DNA from: Triops longicaudatus
Lineage: Eukaryota; Arthropoda; Branchiopoda; Notostraca; Triopsidae
Assembly (NCBI GenBank): GCA_022885665.1
Contig: JAGQDJ010000037.1
Coordinates: 248,001 to 312,000, forward strand
Direction: 5' to 3'
Length of the DNA: 64,000 nt
In this document: positions 1 to 14,176 of the stretch, piece by piece
How the letters are laid out: each line of letters opens with the position of its first letter
Position numbering within the stretch: position 1 is the stretch's first letter
Position numbers and translations under genes: made by a program
The notes under the pieces: model-generated
What the model was told of the DNA's origin: nothing
Seen by the model: the letters and a program-made list of their open reading frames with translations, nothing else
The model's database searches: none

Positions 1-2740
1 TCAAAAATCAGAATTAAATTTCCAGTTTCCGAATTAGCATTAGACTTTTGAGGCTATACATTAGAATTAATCTTTGGAAATCCAGATTAAGACTAAATTT
101 TTTATATTCTATTTTACTACTAATTTTGAGTTTTCAAATTAGCACCGACTTTCCAACTACGAATAATTAACATAACGAAAAGTTAGTTAGAAGAAAGAGA
201 AATTGTAATAAGCTGATGGTCATTGACTTGACATCTGGATCGGATCTCCGTAAATTGCGTATAGGTATGGACGTAAATATGCGAAGTGTGTTAAGACTTG
301 ACAGCTCCAGGTTATAGGGTGCTCGTGGGACATTTCACGCATGGTGGAGCGAAAACTGTAGCTTAAATGAAAGGCCAGACTGGTGAAATCATACTGCATG
401 TTATCTGTAGGTAAACACGAACCATGTAAGGGAATCAAATGGAATCTAAATGAAGTGCAGAAAGGTGGGTGGTCCCCCAGTGAAGCTGTGGAACTTGGCC
501 ATGCCCCTTATTCTGTGCTAGGGCTTCTAAAGGGGTGTTACGGATGCTGCGGCAAAGGATGTCGCCACCTTGTTGAAAGCTGTCACTTTCAGACTCTGCT
601 TCGATGTGAACGAGTGCCAAATGTGTCTTAAATCGTTATATGATTACTGTGGAAAAGTACTTGACTTTTTTGACAGCTGGCTAAATAGTGTAAATCTACT
701 AGAGATTCTTTTCTCCCCTGTAACTCCTTAATCACGCTCAAATCACCTCTGAAACGCATATTGCAACAATTTTCAAGACAGGAAAATCCACTCGCTGAAA
801 AAAAGTACGGCTTCACCCGTAAGGCTTCTAGTATATTAGAGAGAATGCACAAAGATTAAATGTAATAGGTTCGGTAATTACTCGCATTTCTACACGTTCC
901 CATTATTTAAGATATGCACTCAAAGTTCGGAAGACAAATGCAGCTTTTTATGACGCGAGGTTCAGGAGCCGTTCTTGAGATCCAATGAGACCTAGCTCAA
1001 TATAATTATACTGCAGCTTTAGTAGGAAAAGAAACTTGCACGAGGTCTACGACACACCGCAACTTTAGGTGGGAAAATTGGCAAAAACGCCAATCTTTTT
1101 GCAGCCTCTTGGCTCGAATGTGTGGTCAGAAACTTTCTATAACACGTTATACCATGTGACCTCAAGCAGTTCGAAATTATGGAACGCTGAAGGCTCCGGA
1201 TATAAACGAAACTTTGAAGAAAATTGTAAGGAAAATTATTTTAAGGGGTAACATAAACTTACCGAAGATTTGGTACAAAAATGTTCCGCGTCTGCGTTCG
1301 AAAACATTGCGTTTTGATTGTTGCCCTAGCTTCCATAGTTTCGCCCAGTGGCGTCATGGCAGCACAATGGATTCCACATGCAATAAGAGTTCCGAAAAAA
1401 GGAAGATTTCTAACAGAAAATAAAATTGCTTTATAACTACATGATTGTTCTTAACTCCTACGATTGAAAGAAGAATAGCTTTATAAATTACGAACCTTCT
1501 TTTAATGATCGGAATACTCATTTATACCTACTTTTATTATGGTTCACTACTCACAAGAACGCATTAACCGTCGGGACTACATGGTGGGCGGTGCTAAAGT
1601 AAAGAGCGCCAAACGACCCAAGCGCGAAGTTACCAAAGCTCTGGGTTCATATTCTCCCGACATTATTACTGAGGGAAAGTTTTGCGGTGTTTCTCTTGCC
1701 CATCCAAGCTAAGGAAGACATTAATTATACATAAAGGCGTATGAAACGCTTCTTGTCGCTTGCATGTACTGCTGAACAGCCTGGATTATGAGGCAAGAAA
1801 GAAGTAATTCTCAGCGCGGGAGATCGGAAGTTTTCCGCCCTTGGTTAAGGATTAACTACCTCAGGAAGGTCGTTAAAGCTTTGAGTTCATATTTAATACC
1901 GAATTTAACGCTTGTATACGCTAAACTGATGCTACAAAAATTGTAGTCTACTTTTTTGTTTATCAAACGATACTTTTAATGGAAGTTTACAAATGAAAGT
2001 CTTAAGGGAGAAAAGATAATTAAAATCTTTAATTAGATCGTAATTACAAGCATAAGGAAACAAGATTTTATCGTTGTCTTTTCCATATTGCATCCTTATT
2101 TTTTTATTCTATATTTTTTCAGTTTTTCTTATGGAGAAAATCTGCTAAGATGCCACACTGTTTTACATATCTTTTATTCTGCTTTTCGCTCGAGTTGATG
2201 CGCTAATTTGATTTTCAGGTTTTGGTCCTTTGGTGCATAACAATTGACCTACAGCAGCAAACACTCTGAGACTATTGCTTCTCTGTATTACAATGTTCTT
2301 ATTTTCTTTGCTCTCCAAAGTCAAACATTATTTTCTTTGGGAGCTATACTTGAGCACGAAAAAGCGAAGAGAAATATTCTTTTGAAATGACCCAACTTCT
2401 TGACGAAAATGTTAAAACACCCACGTTTTGTGGCCCCCATTTGCATTACAATACCACTTCCGAGGCGTTCCTGTGCTTTTGTTCTCGGCTGTTTTAATGA
2501 GGACAGCCCGGTTGTGTTGTCAATGCCATTTGAGTCAAGCTAAGGCTCTCATCGCCGAATTTAGCAGCATAAAAAGAACCCCCCGCGAAAAAAGTAAAAG
2601 AAGCAAAATAATATGCAAACACGCGCGCAAACATACACACAAAGATCAATATACTAAACGTGTGTGCAACAAAAGGCTTCTGTTTTTGAACCTCTTAATT
2701 ATGCTTAAGACAAGACATTTCTTGGAAGAAATACAAAATA
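1..2740. other. Intergenic, no gene recognised
   Basis: Open frames here are short (at most about 118 codons) and none resembles a known protein. A block at about 380-630 is richer in GC than its surroundings and is open on both strands, but I see no domain and no convincing splice context. A short phrase around 1,625-1,665 (GTTACCAAAGCTCTGGG, then TTCATATT) recurs imperfectly at about 1,873-1,905, which suggests an old small duplication. The stretch next to 2,750 is probably the 3' flank of the THEM6-like gene. Confidence 0.5.
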
Positions 2741-2745
2741 TTCCC

Positions 2746-2751
2746 TTTATT
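2746..2751 (-). terminator. Candidate poly(A) signal of the THEM6-like gene
   Basis: The hexamer AATAAA reads on the minus strand about 285 bp beyond the stop codon of the THEM6-like gene. It is the nearest canonical hexamer I noticed downstream. AT-rich DNA makes chance matches common, so this is only a candidate. Confidence 0.35.
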
Positions 2752-3034
2752 CCTTTGCAAACAAACCATGCGAAAAATGCCTGAAGTAAACACACAAAAA
2801 TTTACAAAATAAGCTCATACACAACCGATACACATAAAAACGCCCGAAAGGAGTACTAAGCTCTTCGTAACGTTTCGGTTACTATTGCACACAATTATTT
2901 TATCGATGTACTCGCTACCAGGAATCACAATAAACTTCAGTACTGAAAAAAAAAAAGAAAAAAGGTCTTAAGTAAGAAAATAGCTATGGTACAGATTTTA
3001 GGTTATAAAGCCCTAAGTATTTAGAAATGGAATT

Positions 3035-4250
3035 TCACGACGTCTTCTTTTCGGCTTCCGAGCTTGGATTGCACTGAAACGTGGAATCCCTGATGGAATC
3101 GTTGAGTTCTATCCACTTTTGCAGATGCGAAGCAGGCTTAGCTTGGGGCACATTATTGTTGTACATTTTGCTAAAAATTTTCCCTAGAGTGGCCGAGCCA
3201 ATAACCTTCTGCTTGCTGACAACAATCGTGCGTAAGAAATTATCCCGTAGAGTCACGAAACTATGCTCGAAATAGATAGTTTTGTCGTCCCAATACAAAA
3301 CCTGTAAAACAAGGTAATATCTTGAGTACTTCTTTCTGCAATATAAGTATTTTACTGTAATATCTCTTACGCTTAAATCTATGAACAAATAATTTATAAT
3401 TAATTTTCAAAATCTTTCAACGTTCTAGAAAAGAAGAATATTTGTTTCTTTTTTACTCGCTGAACACGTTATTGTTAAGGTTATACAAAGCCTAAGGTTA
3501 CCTGCACGATTTAGTTGTATTTATTTTTTTATTTTATTTTTTTAAAGTGATTATTAAAATTGAGTTGGTTTACGCGGTACACTACTACTCAATGATGCGC
3601 CAGACTTACTCGAGTTCGGATGCGGTACAGCGAAAGGAGAGCAATCGGTCTCCTGTACCGGACGGTGGTTCCTTGTATCAGCAGTGAGCTATTACAGCGT
3701 CGAAGTTCAGACCAGATTCCCGTTCGTAGCCAGAAATTAGCCATCGCAAAATCGACCTCACGTATGTACCTGGCGTTGTTTTTATGTGTGAGTAAAACGT
3801 CCACATCGGTTGTAGTGCACATACCTTGAAAAACACGTAAATTAAATTCAATTTTACTTTTCTCACTACAGTGTCTATATCAGGCATTTAAATTTGACAT
3901 TTAATTTTTCTAATAATATTTTCGTCTGATTTTCTATCCTTCAGAACAATTAAAATTTTCGTAATTATAAAATTTTGTATTTAATAAAAATTTTGCTATT
4001 TATGTCCATATTTTATCTTCGGAAATAAAAAATCTGAAAATAAAAATTAACTTTCAAACTTCGAACTCTCGAAGAACACAATGATAATTGGAGGTTTTGC
4101 GTTACCAAAAAGAGTGAAAGGATCTAAAGGGTTTTTTTTCGGTAAGAGTGTCGCTTGAATCCACAAGTAGAGCAGCCTGAGAAAATACCACACATCAATG
4201 ACAAAAAAGGCAATGAGGAGAAACACCACAACTCCTATAAACACATCCAT
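3035..4250 (-). CDS. THEM6: THEM6-like protein (hotdog-fold thioesterase superfamily)
   Basis: Three exons: 4250-4106, 3824-3610 and 3301-3035, all with GT-AG introns and closed phase, giving 208 residues, about the length of vertebrate THEM6. The start is the first ATG after an in-frame TAA. Residues 1-30 form one hydrophobic segment ending in DVWYFLRL, which matches the membrane anchor of the family. The hotdog region carries DVDVLLTHKNNARYIREVDFA, then RYRRPI, YWDDKTIYFEHSFV and SLRDNFLRTI, in the order expected for THEM6. Vertebrate THEM6 is an endoplasmic-reticulum-associated protein linked to lipid homeostasis; whether this one hydrolyses acyl-CoA cannot be told from sequence. Neighbours give no functional clue. 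Identification is firm at family level, since the conserved NNARY..E.DFA block and the exon phases agree. Confidence 0.88.
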
Positions 4251-4299
4251 GGCTTCTTTTGGAATTAAAACGATATTTGGCTGCTCCACAAACACAACT

Positions 4300-7200
4300 T
4301 AATTGACGAACGAAAGCACCGTAGGTGAATACCAATTGCTAGAATACTAATGACTATACTAGAGCAAATCAATCCAGGGCCCTTATATACTCCACGATAC
4401 TTTGGCGTGTTTCCTTTATGATGAACTAGGAAGTAGTGAAGTTCCTCGAAAGCAGGAAGCAAAGGTCAAAATAGGCCTTCTTTCTGAAGGTTAACCTTAC
4501 AAGAATTTCAGCCTCTGACATGGGAATTGGAGTACACTGGGCACAAAGTTAATTTCAACCGCATGTTCCTGGGCGACACCATGTCTCGTATTTGACTTAA
4601 CTAAACACAGACACGATGTCATTAGATAGGCTAAGTGCCGTGAGACTTGCAAAAATGCACCGAATGCCACGGAGGAGCAATTGAAGACACAATAAAAGAA
4701 AAAAAAGTGTACAAAATCTTTTCATGTTTAATTGGTAAGTTCAGGTATACTTTCTGAAACAAAAGTTTGTGTAAGCACTTTTTTCAGAACTTTTTAGCTA
4801 AAAGCCTTCCCCAGGGCACTGACTTGATCCAAAGAAGGTGCAGTTTCAAATTCCGTGCCTTTATATTTTATTCTTCAAATTCCGTGCAGTTTCAAATCGT
4901 GCCTTGCGAAGATTTTGTCCTTTTGACGACGGATTATAGCTCATCTGCGAGAAAGTGTAGCAATGTTGGCATGATTCATATTTACAGATGAAAGCTTCCC
5001 TTAGAAGCTGCCAAAAGTCGCCGTTTCATTTGTTAAACTAGATTATGATTCATGTAAGTCTTTATAGATTGCGTCCCTAACGGCTAAAATGTGCAAAATC
5101 CGTCATTAGACGCTAACCCACTAGAAGATGCCATAAGGCTCCGCTGGGATTCCTTTCTTTTCCTTTTTCTTTGTTGGGCGAAGTGAAAAGCTTGCAGTTG
5201 TTCTTGTCTAATGGTGAATTTATGTTTCCGTAGCTTCGATAGATGACACTAGTGAATTTGGTAAAGACATTACGTACAAGCTTTTCTCATAATTAAAGCT
5301 TTAGGCAACTAAAAATCATTGTAATTTTCCATCTGCCGTGTTCACGTCGTAGTTTATTGCTTTGAGCTTCTGCTTGTAATGACTTTAAAGGTCTCTTATA
5401 AGGGTCTCTTCATTAAATGATTCTTAATCAATGATGCAAAACTGGCCCGACATATTTCTGCTCCGTTTGGTTAAATTATCCAATATTATCCACTAAAACG
5501 CGTAGTGCTCTGATAACTTCCAGTAATTTTCAGACTGATCTGTTTCGTACTTAACGCGTGACTTCATTGACATGATCACTCGTTAAGGAAAATCAAGGTA
5601 TAGTACATTTCGTGCAAAAATCACAGCTAATTAAACTAAAACTATGTTTAGCGCTTAAAAATCGTATGTAAATTTCAAGAACTAAAAGTCAAACTTGCGT
5701 AAATAAATATTAAAAGTCAAACAAGAAAACAAATGAAAAACGGATTTACGTCTGTTTTTATTGTTGTAAAAAAAAGGTTTCGCATGCGCCATCTCGTACT
5801 CTTATCTTAAGTCGCGTGACACGAAGCATTTAAGGAGCCATAATGTGCTGCGTTAAGCTTTTGCACGTGAAGAGTACTTCTTAATACGTTCGCGCTAATA
5901 CCGAAACATTTTCACTTTCATCAGTGAGGCGTACGAATGGCGTCTCAACCATTGTTACCAACAGATAAACTAAGCAGCGAAGCTGTTTTGGCGTATCAAA
6001 GAGGTGGGTAACAAGCGTCCCTGAGAAAAAGGCTACCCGAGCGTGATATTGCTACATTAACCAGCATCAATTTACTGATACCACAAAGCAACCAATACCT
6101 TTGTACCCCTAACTTCTTTTTTAAAGAAAGCTTTATTACAATCAGAGTTTGAATAAAGTCTATCTTCTCACGGAACTGAAAATTTAACGAAGCTTGAGAA
6201 TCTTGGGCAGTCAATAAACACATCCAACAGTTATCGCTCTAAATCCTGGGAATTAGCGTGAGATTATTAGGATGACATGTTACGAGCGTGTTTTCTCAGT
6301 ACAGAAAATAGGCCCATTTTAGAAGTAACGAACTACAGGTGAACCGAGTCGAAAATGTCTAGGAAATCCCTGCAATTCTGCGAGAGAAAGAAGTTAAAAG
6401 AGGAGGTGATTAAGAAGAGGGCTTTATTCTCGCTGTTGAGCTCTGTCTCTCAAAATAAAATTGGGCAACTCAATTACCTCTCGGAAAAGCTTTCCAACAC
6501 GAGGATAACAATGTCAATCTCCCAACCTTTGGTGTCAGTCCAACAGACAAGAGAGACGAAATGAAAGCAATTCTCTCCACCAAAACTTAAATTGCTTTCC
6601 TTTCATGCAAGTTATGACGAGTTCCTCTGATTAATGCGGGACGTCCCAGACAAGGAACCGCAATTTTTATAATGGAGGAGAAAATGCAGGAATCACTTTG
6701 TAAAAAAGTATTTATGCGGACTTTTTTTTTTGTTGCTTGTTTTTGAGTCACTTGCCGGTTTCGCATGCAGAATAGAAATTAAGAGTGCACGGAGAAAATA
6801 TCTCGCTTGCGGCGCCAGATGAACACGACACGAAGTTTTTTTTTTCTTTCTGTTCCTAGGGAAATTCCAAAAATTGCTTCCACAAGGGAGCTTCCACGAG
6901 TTTTTGTTGGATTTCACCCCTCTTTTTTTGGTATCTTAACCCCAGTTCCATAATCTGATAAATGTCTATCGATTAATTTCCCTCGGTCCTCCTTCTTACC
7001 CCTGAACGCGTTACCTTTCTTGTTTCCCCAGAAATAGAAGTTTACTTTTGCTCTCTTGAAGTGTTGGATAGCAAATATTCTTTACACCCATCTTTCAAAT
7101 TCTAGCTTGACTTGCGCAAAGTTATGCATAATTTTGTCCAAATAATACAAACAAGAATGCGTTAACGTTTGCAGTTCGTTAGTTATGATTTTTGTTCGGT

Positions 7201-10200
7201 TTGTCCCACAAGCCAACTGTCCCTCTTCTAGCGTGTTTTTGACCAGGAAAATCGTAGCTACTTAAGCGTTAGGCCCTTTTCTTCAAAGAAAATCAGTGAA
7301 ATCAAACCGTGATCGATATCTCATATAATCTTTATTCTTTTCACATAAAAAATATCAGGGTGTGGAAAATCAGCAAAAGATGAAAGCTCAGCTTGTGCAA
7401 GTGCAACAAAGGTCATTCCATCACGAACTGCAGGTTATCGCGTTAAATCCATCAAAAGGTATCTGAGCTTCGCATCTCTTCCCAATCACAGCTGGCAAAA
7501 CTTTCATATGAAGTCGAAAGAAAGGAAGTCCAGAAATATTTTTCTTTCTTTATTTCCTACCTTTTGAGTAAAAGTGCTGATTCCACAGCAGTGTCAAAGC
7601 GTAACGTTATATTTTTCGGTTATTGGAAACTTTGGGGATGCGACATTAGACAACGATGCCTCTGGAGGTAAATCTTGGATTGTATTTCTAGCCTTCGAGA
7701 AACATATGGGCTAAACAAATTGACCCTCGCTTTTTTCTTGGAATTTATTTTCGCAGGGAAACAAAACACCCAAGCGTAGAAAAACGGACACATCGTGGCT
7801 ACCGTGGGCAAAAAACAAAATTCGTTCGAATATATATTGAGCAAGTCCAGCCTTTTCGTAAAAAGCAAGAACACGTCAAGTGTTCTACAGCCGCATTTTT
7901 CTCCAGAATCTGGACTCCCAGTGGAGGCCTGAGTTTCAAGAAATGGATTAAAGGCTTTGACCCCGGTGTTTTAAGTTTAGCGTAGAAAAGCACTGTGCTT
8001 GCGTTGATAGCGATGGAGAAAAACTTCCGGAGGCAAAAACCGTAACTTTGTTCACAAGGCGTAAAGAAGAACGTACATATTTTATAGTGTTCATGCAACA
8101 CTCAAATGCTTAGCTTTAAAGATGTGTTCATAAAAATTCGCACGATTTTTGCAAGTTCCGTGAACTTTATAGAACCCAGTGTAGATTGACTCGTAAAAGC
8201 CCACGGGAACATGAAACTGCAAACGTTTGCCCATTTTGTTCATCAAGCAAACTTGAACAGCTGCAAAAGAATGCATAAAGTATGCGACAAAAGGCGAGTT
8301 CGGAGTGCAAAATTTACAAATCCCCTGGAGAGACGTTTTTAGAAAAACTGCAAGACACTTGGGTATTACATTACCGCATAGCGGAAGGAAGCGATGAGGA
8401 AGTATTACAGTTTCCGAGGGACAAGACAAAAAACACGAGATAATTTATAAAATATTTTTCTATACAAACGTAAACAGCAAAAATATTTCGAGATACATAC
8501 GAGAACGGTAAATAATACAAACAGGCGTGTTGAAAAAAACTTGAATGAAACAAAACGGCCAATAAAAAGAGCAATGATAAATTGTTCTATATGCAAAAAC
8601 GTGCCTAACGCAATAAATAATGCTGGATAAAAATGTATGAGAACTGTTGTGATCTAAAATTTCTTTAAAAGCGTTTTTTAATAAGTAGAACGGTAAAACA
8701 AGACTTTATTTAATTTCGCAAACAATCTTCCCTTGTTTTACGTAAAGCACCTTTTTATGCTTTAACCGTAGTTTTCGTTAAAGTCGAAAAATCATTCGTT
8801 CGAAAGTTATGAATTTCTTTACGACTAGCTTGTGTTACAATTGTCTCCTCTAACATTTAGAACGAAACAAAAAGAAATACAGATATTCCTAGGACGTTTT
8901 CTGATGCCCAGCAAAATGAATAAATAAAGACGGATAAAAGCATTCTGAGTCCATTTCCTATAAAAGTCGAATTGTCTCTTTGCTGAAAACATTCACACCA
9001 CGCATTTTTCCTCATTTTTGACACATTTTCTTTCTGCGGGTGGAGAGTGAGTTTACATGCAAACAAAATGCGATAAGGCTGCCACGTTTTCCACAACAAC
9101 TCATGTCACTTGAACGGCCCAAAAATGAAAGTATCGGGCAACGCTGGATTAAGAATTTGGCTTCGGGCGAAACAGTAGTCCACCAGAGAGCTTCGTACGC
9201 AGTCAAGGGAAGAATTGTTTATTATTCGTAAAAGAGAAGACAAACGCAAAGAGAAGATAGAAAGAAACAAATAAACTCCACACAGGTCACCGGGGGTGAA
9301 GAAAGCTTCGGAAAAAAAATAGGTTGCAATGCTGTTTGTTTCTCACTCGGTTGAGCACATACTTTGAACCAGCGAAACGGCTTGCGACAAGAAAACGATT
9401 TTTTTTTCAAAAAAAAAAGAAGGAAAAATGTCTTCGACACGAAATTGATTTTCTAGAAGGAATAATACTGTTTTCCCAGCTTGTGATTGGCTTAAAAAGG
9501 CCTTAGGCGCAAATACCACAACGCCGTCAATCGGGCGCGTCTTTGAGATTCAAGTGCCTAGTAATGAAAACGTGACCAGGCTTCCTTTCTGGACTTGTTT
9601 GCGTTACCATCAGGATCAGCAGACAATTACACGTCCATGTAGAGCCAGAAATAGAGGAAACCCTCGTATAAGGGGACATGTAACGAGTGTATTGAGGATC
9701 GTCTTAGATTAGGTTCGATTGCCGGGTCAAATATCTGTAGTGGCTGGGCATTTAGGTGGATTTATGGAGAAGAAACAAATAGCGCTAAGCACAGCGTGTC
9801 GCCTGGTGCTCATTTTTTTACGACTAGCTCATGAAACTTGAGGAAAATTTTTTGGCAAGGATGACAAACCTTTAGCTTACAGTTCCTCATACAACCTTTG
9901 ATGGGCTATTTGCTGCGGCAAAACAGTTTTTATGTTTTAGTGATAAACTCGTGAGCCGGTCGGTCCTTTTTACGAGCATAAATATGTACATAGAAAAACG
10001 GCTGGCAACTTCTTGATCTCTTGGTCTTACGACATCCCTATCGGCCTACGGGGGTTCTTACTATCCCAAGAAAAATAACCTCTCAATGCAAAGAAAAAAG
10101 GGGAAAAATGGGGCTCGTTACTTCAGCCGGAAAAGAAAAAGTTGGACACGCACCCAATCAGTCGACGGTGTCAAAGAGCGGAAAAAGAACATATAGAACA

Positions 10201-10425
10201 ACTCGAGATAAACGCAACGATTTTATTGATTTGTTTTTATCTCCAGAAGCGGAAAAAAATGTATCACTAAAGTAACCTTTTCTTTTTAACAGAAGCTCAC
10301 AAGGTTAATCCTACATTCACGTTTATAGACCAAAGCCCGTTCTGTCTCAGAAACAAACAAAACAAAAAATAATGCTGGAAAAATAATCGCACCGACAGAT
10401 TTCAGTATTGGCCTTTTGAATTGAT
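4300..10425. other. Intergenic, about 6 kb without a recognisable gene
   Basis: I see no exon with both plausible splice sites and a recognisable protein. The longest open frames (for example 8429-8091 minus, 112 codons) have compositions typical of chance frames and no domain. The first few hundred bases above 4,250 are probably the 5' flank of the THEM6-like gene. No tRNA or transposon ends were noticed. Confidence 0.5.
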
Positions 10426-13400
10426 TTAATCTGAGTCACTCGACACCAAAGATGCGTAGAGATCTCTCGGATTTACAGTTGGAAATGACTTCCTTCCCGA
10501 TCTCGTGGTCTTGCAGGACGTGTTACCCAAAGAGTTTTCATCAAATTTGCCCCATTGCTCCTTGAAAAGTTAAAAGATTTTTGTCTAATCGGCGAAAGGT
10601 AAGAATATATCGTTCTCACCATTTTGCCATCAAATTTTGACGCCCCGGTAACAATTCCACGTCCCTGTCCGCGGCCACTTCCAGTAGTACGAGCACGTCC
10701 ACGCCCACTGGCTCGTCCACGCCCTTTTCCCCGAGTATCACCAGTGCCGGCCTATTATTTCAGTTAATCCACAATTACTCATCGATTGACAACTTAGAAA
10801 TTAGTAAATTAATAACTAAACATTTTAATAACTTATTTGACTACGCTACGAAATACAAGAAAGTTCATTTAATACAAAATAATACCATAAACTATTAATA
10901 AATTAATTTAAATGATTTTAAACTGTTCACCTCGCTCAACTTCGGTCCAGGATTAATCACAGCGTTGTCAAAGTGCTTTGTTGGACTAATCTGACGAGTA
11001 ACTTTGGCCGGAGCACGCATTTCATCATCCGTGTCAAAGTTCACTCGCTTGCGAACTGAGCTGAATTTTAAAAAAGTGGACATCCCAGGCTTTTTGCTCC
11101 TTGGAGCGAAGAGCACGAAGTCATTAGAATTACAGGAATCCTAAAAAAAAAGGGAAAAAATGTTTTAAGCGGATTTTTACGAAGTTTCCCTTTTTTGCCA
11201 GTTTACTTGACTGAAGGCATACGGATCGAAGGTACTCGCTGGTTTCTTCGAAACGCTCGCAGCAGGTGGAGGGCGCAGCCACTCGGGATCAGGTTGCCAC
11301 ACGCTGGTTGGTACACTTGGTTCCTTAGTGGTATTAACCTGGTTGATATAAGCATTCTAAACGAGTTATATAACTCTAAGCTAGTGTTCATTGAACTAGA
11401 TAAACTGAATTTAGTTGAGTGCAAACCGTTCTGCTTTCTTCAGGTGTCGACGGAGATATTAAATCGTTTACGATAGGAGCTTCTAAAGAACACAGTGGGG
11501 AAGCGTCGAAAATGTTACCGGACGATATCGGTTGCGAACATACAGCCGAAGCCTCCGTGGGCGTTTCCTAATGAGAAGTAAGAGACTAATTATACTATAT
11601 CAATTATAAGCTAATTAATGAGGTAGTTAATCCAGCCGAACTAAATTTTATACTTTTTCATACTTTTGCTTTCTATATTTATTATTGTAAGCCTTACTTT
11701 CATTTGATTATTTGTTATTATTTCTTCTAGGAAGGAAAGCTGCCTAGCAAGGACTTACATGATTGATGTTGATCTGGAAACTCAAATTCTGCGCTTTGGG
11801 AGCCTCCTCGTCGGCCGCTGTTGGAGTCTTACAAGCGGCTTGCAGGCTTCCCACCATATGTTCCAACTTTTCGACAGTACTCTCCAATACCGATATCTGA
11901 TTGTGCTTATCGGCCAGCTGCTGCTCCAACGTTTCAATTTCTTTCAATTTCTTCTCAGTGAAAGCTCGCTAAAAGAAAAACAAAAAAGTTTGGTAAGTTA
12001 GACGTAAATATCATCGCGTATTTGACAAATTATCACTCCGCTTTTTCTCGCTATTTCTGTATACCTTTTCGTTCAATTCTGCAGTATGCCTGGCCGTCAG
12101 TTCTCGTTCGGCTTCCAGCTTGACGTCCAGCTCACGGGAGTGACTTTTTTCCTGCTCAAGTTCCAAGCGTAAGTTGCTGAAACGAACTTCGAAGTCGCTG
12201 AGTGTTTTCTCCTTTTCTGACGCCTGTTGACGTCGAGAGGTCTTCATTTCTTCCGAAAGTTGCTGCAACTTTTCTTCCAAGCGTTTAACTTCCTCTTCCA
12301 AGTTTCTATTGTCAACTTCCAACGACTCGATCTTCTTGGCTTGGTCCGCACGTTCCTAACAAGACATGTATGAAAGGACGCAATAAAGAAACGCTTCCAT
12401 AACAACTTTCTGATATATCAGTACCAACAGGTTTAGCAAACAATGAATACAAACACACGTTAATAACAAGGTCGATGACACGAGATTTTAAAAAATACGT
12501 AAAAAATAAAAATTAGAATTAAAAAAATTAAAGCTCCAAAAATAAAAAATTCCAGAATAGACATTCAAAAGATAAACATCAAAATAAGTAAAAAATATAA
12601 CTAAATAAGTACATATTAACAAAGAGAATTAAGTTTAAAAAATCGGACAAAATCGGATTCATATAATTGTAATCAAAGTTATAATCTCTACTGTTATCCT
12701 TTTTCTAAATTGTTAAAACTAATGCAGACACCTAAAATGTTTTTATCAGTCACCCCGTTTTAAGGTTTAAATGATTTGCTCTTTGCATAAAAAATTTTTG
12801 TGCTAAGAAACAGACACTCGAATAAATATAGACAAGTCAATAAACTGAAAAGCCAACTACGTCCGTATAAAAAAGGCCTGATATAAGAAATCGGAAGGAA
12901 AATAATACACAACACAAACCTGCACAGCTTCGCGCCATTGCCTCTCTTTTTCGAAATACATCGGACCCCATTCTTCGCTTGTTTTACGGAAGAAATCATA
13001 GCCGTACAAAATCCTCTCATAATCTTCTTCCCATTTCTTGACTTCATTTTCCAAGTCGACAACCTTCTGCTTCAACGCCTCGTTTTCGCTCGTGTCTTTG
13101 ACCGCTTTCTCAAGATCTTCGATTTTCTCCTCTTTAAGCGCTACCATCGCCCTCAGCTGGTTAAGTTCTTCTTGACGCATTTGTATTTGATCTTCCAACG
13201 AAGAATTCAATAGTTTGACATCTCGAATTTCTTGCGTTGCTTGAGACAAACGGGTTTCCAAATGCTCACATTTGTCTTGCAACAAACTCAATTTGTTATT
13301 GGCAGTTTCAGACATTTCTTTGTGGCGATTCAACTCGTCCTCTTTGGCATTTAACGCTAGTTGGCGCTGGTTGGCCTCCTGGGTCCACTGTTGCTGTACT

Positions 13401-14176
13401 CGGGCCAGTTCCTGCTCGCGGGCCAGCTTCTCTGTTTCCAAATCTTTTAGCAAGCTTTCACAACGTGCAGTCATTGCCGCGAACGCAGAATCTTGTTGTT
13501 CAACAGTTGATTTTAACTGCTGCTGCTTGGAAAGAGTGTCAATGACTTGCTTTTCCAGAACTAACTTCTCTTGTTTGATCTCAGTCAATTGCTGCTCAAT
13601 TTCTTTATTAAGAGCCAACAGAGATTGCTCACTCGACTGAGTTACTTTCAGAGACTGGCTTAAATCTGCTGCTTCTTGCCTTTTGGCTTCATACGCCGCT
13701 TCCAATTGTCTGTATTGCTGCGTGATACTTTCCCTTTCTTGTTGTTGACTAACAGTGTCTTTGCAAACAGTTTCTACCCTCTGTTGCAAGTGCTGCATCT
13801 CCGAGTCCAGTAACATGTGCTGAGTTTTGTACCGATCGTGCATTTTTAAAGCACGAGTCAACTGGCTTAAGGTGTTTTCGCGTTTGCGGATTTCGTCATC
13901 CAAGCGCGACTGCAACATTTCTTTCTGTACTAGCAAATTGCCGATTTTGCGCTTTTGCTGCTCTGTGAGTTCTTTAGCCATGGCGAGCTTGCTCCTTAAA
14001 GCTTCGAGTTCGACGTCTACGGAACGTTTCGCTTCTTGCCATGATTTGGCTTGATCGGCGATTATAGATTGGATTCTGGAAGAAAAGTCGCTGCCACGAG
14101 CGCTTTGGCGTAGCGCGACGCGGGAAAAGAGCTGGACATCGGTTGAACAATTGGAATCCGTATTGAGACAGGACAT
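10426..14176 (-). CDS. Long coiled-coil protein with RG-rich C-terminus, family not recognised
   Basis: Eight exons are modelled: 14176-12920, 12355-12065, 11968-11759, 11567-11472, 11323-11207, 11140-10931, 10751-10620 and 10560-10426, about 815 residues. ATG 14176 is the first ATG of the open frame. Residues from about 40 to 560 are almost continuous heptad-type coiled coil, rich in Q, E, K and L. A short non-coil patch, YGYDFFRKTSEEWGPMYFEK, lies near residues 395-412. The tail is not coiled: a proline-rich part (SVWQPDPEWLRPPP), a basic part (LKFSSVRKRVNF), then an RG/GR repeat segment (GKGRGRASGRGRAR) and an acidic last exon ending VSSDSD. The shape recalls centrosomal, kinetochore or synaptonemal-complex coiled-coil proteins, but I cannot assign it. 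The least certain junction is the donor at 11471; an alternative in-phase donor lies about 70 bp further on. The Arg-Gly block could bind nucleic acid or be methylated (inference). Confidence 0.75.

Noticed and set aside
4047..4105. Unspliced end of the first THEM6 exon (continuing to a stop at 4047)
   Set aside because: The donor at 4106/4105 joins in phase to the conserved NNARY-containing exon, so the read-through is intron.
7620..8600. Series of minus-strand frames of 60-112 codons
   Set aside because: They overlap in different frames with no domain and no consistent exon chain.
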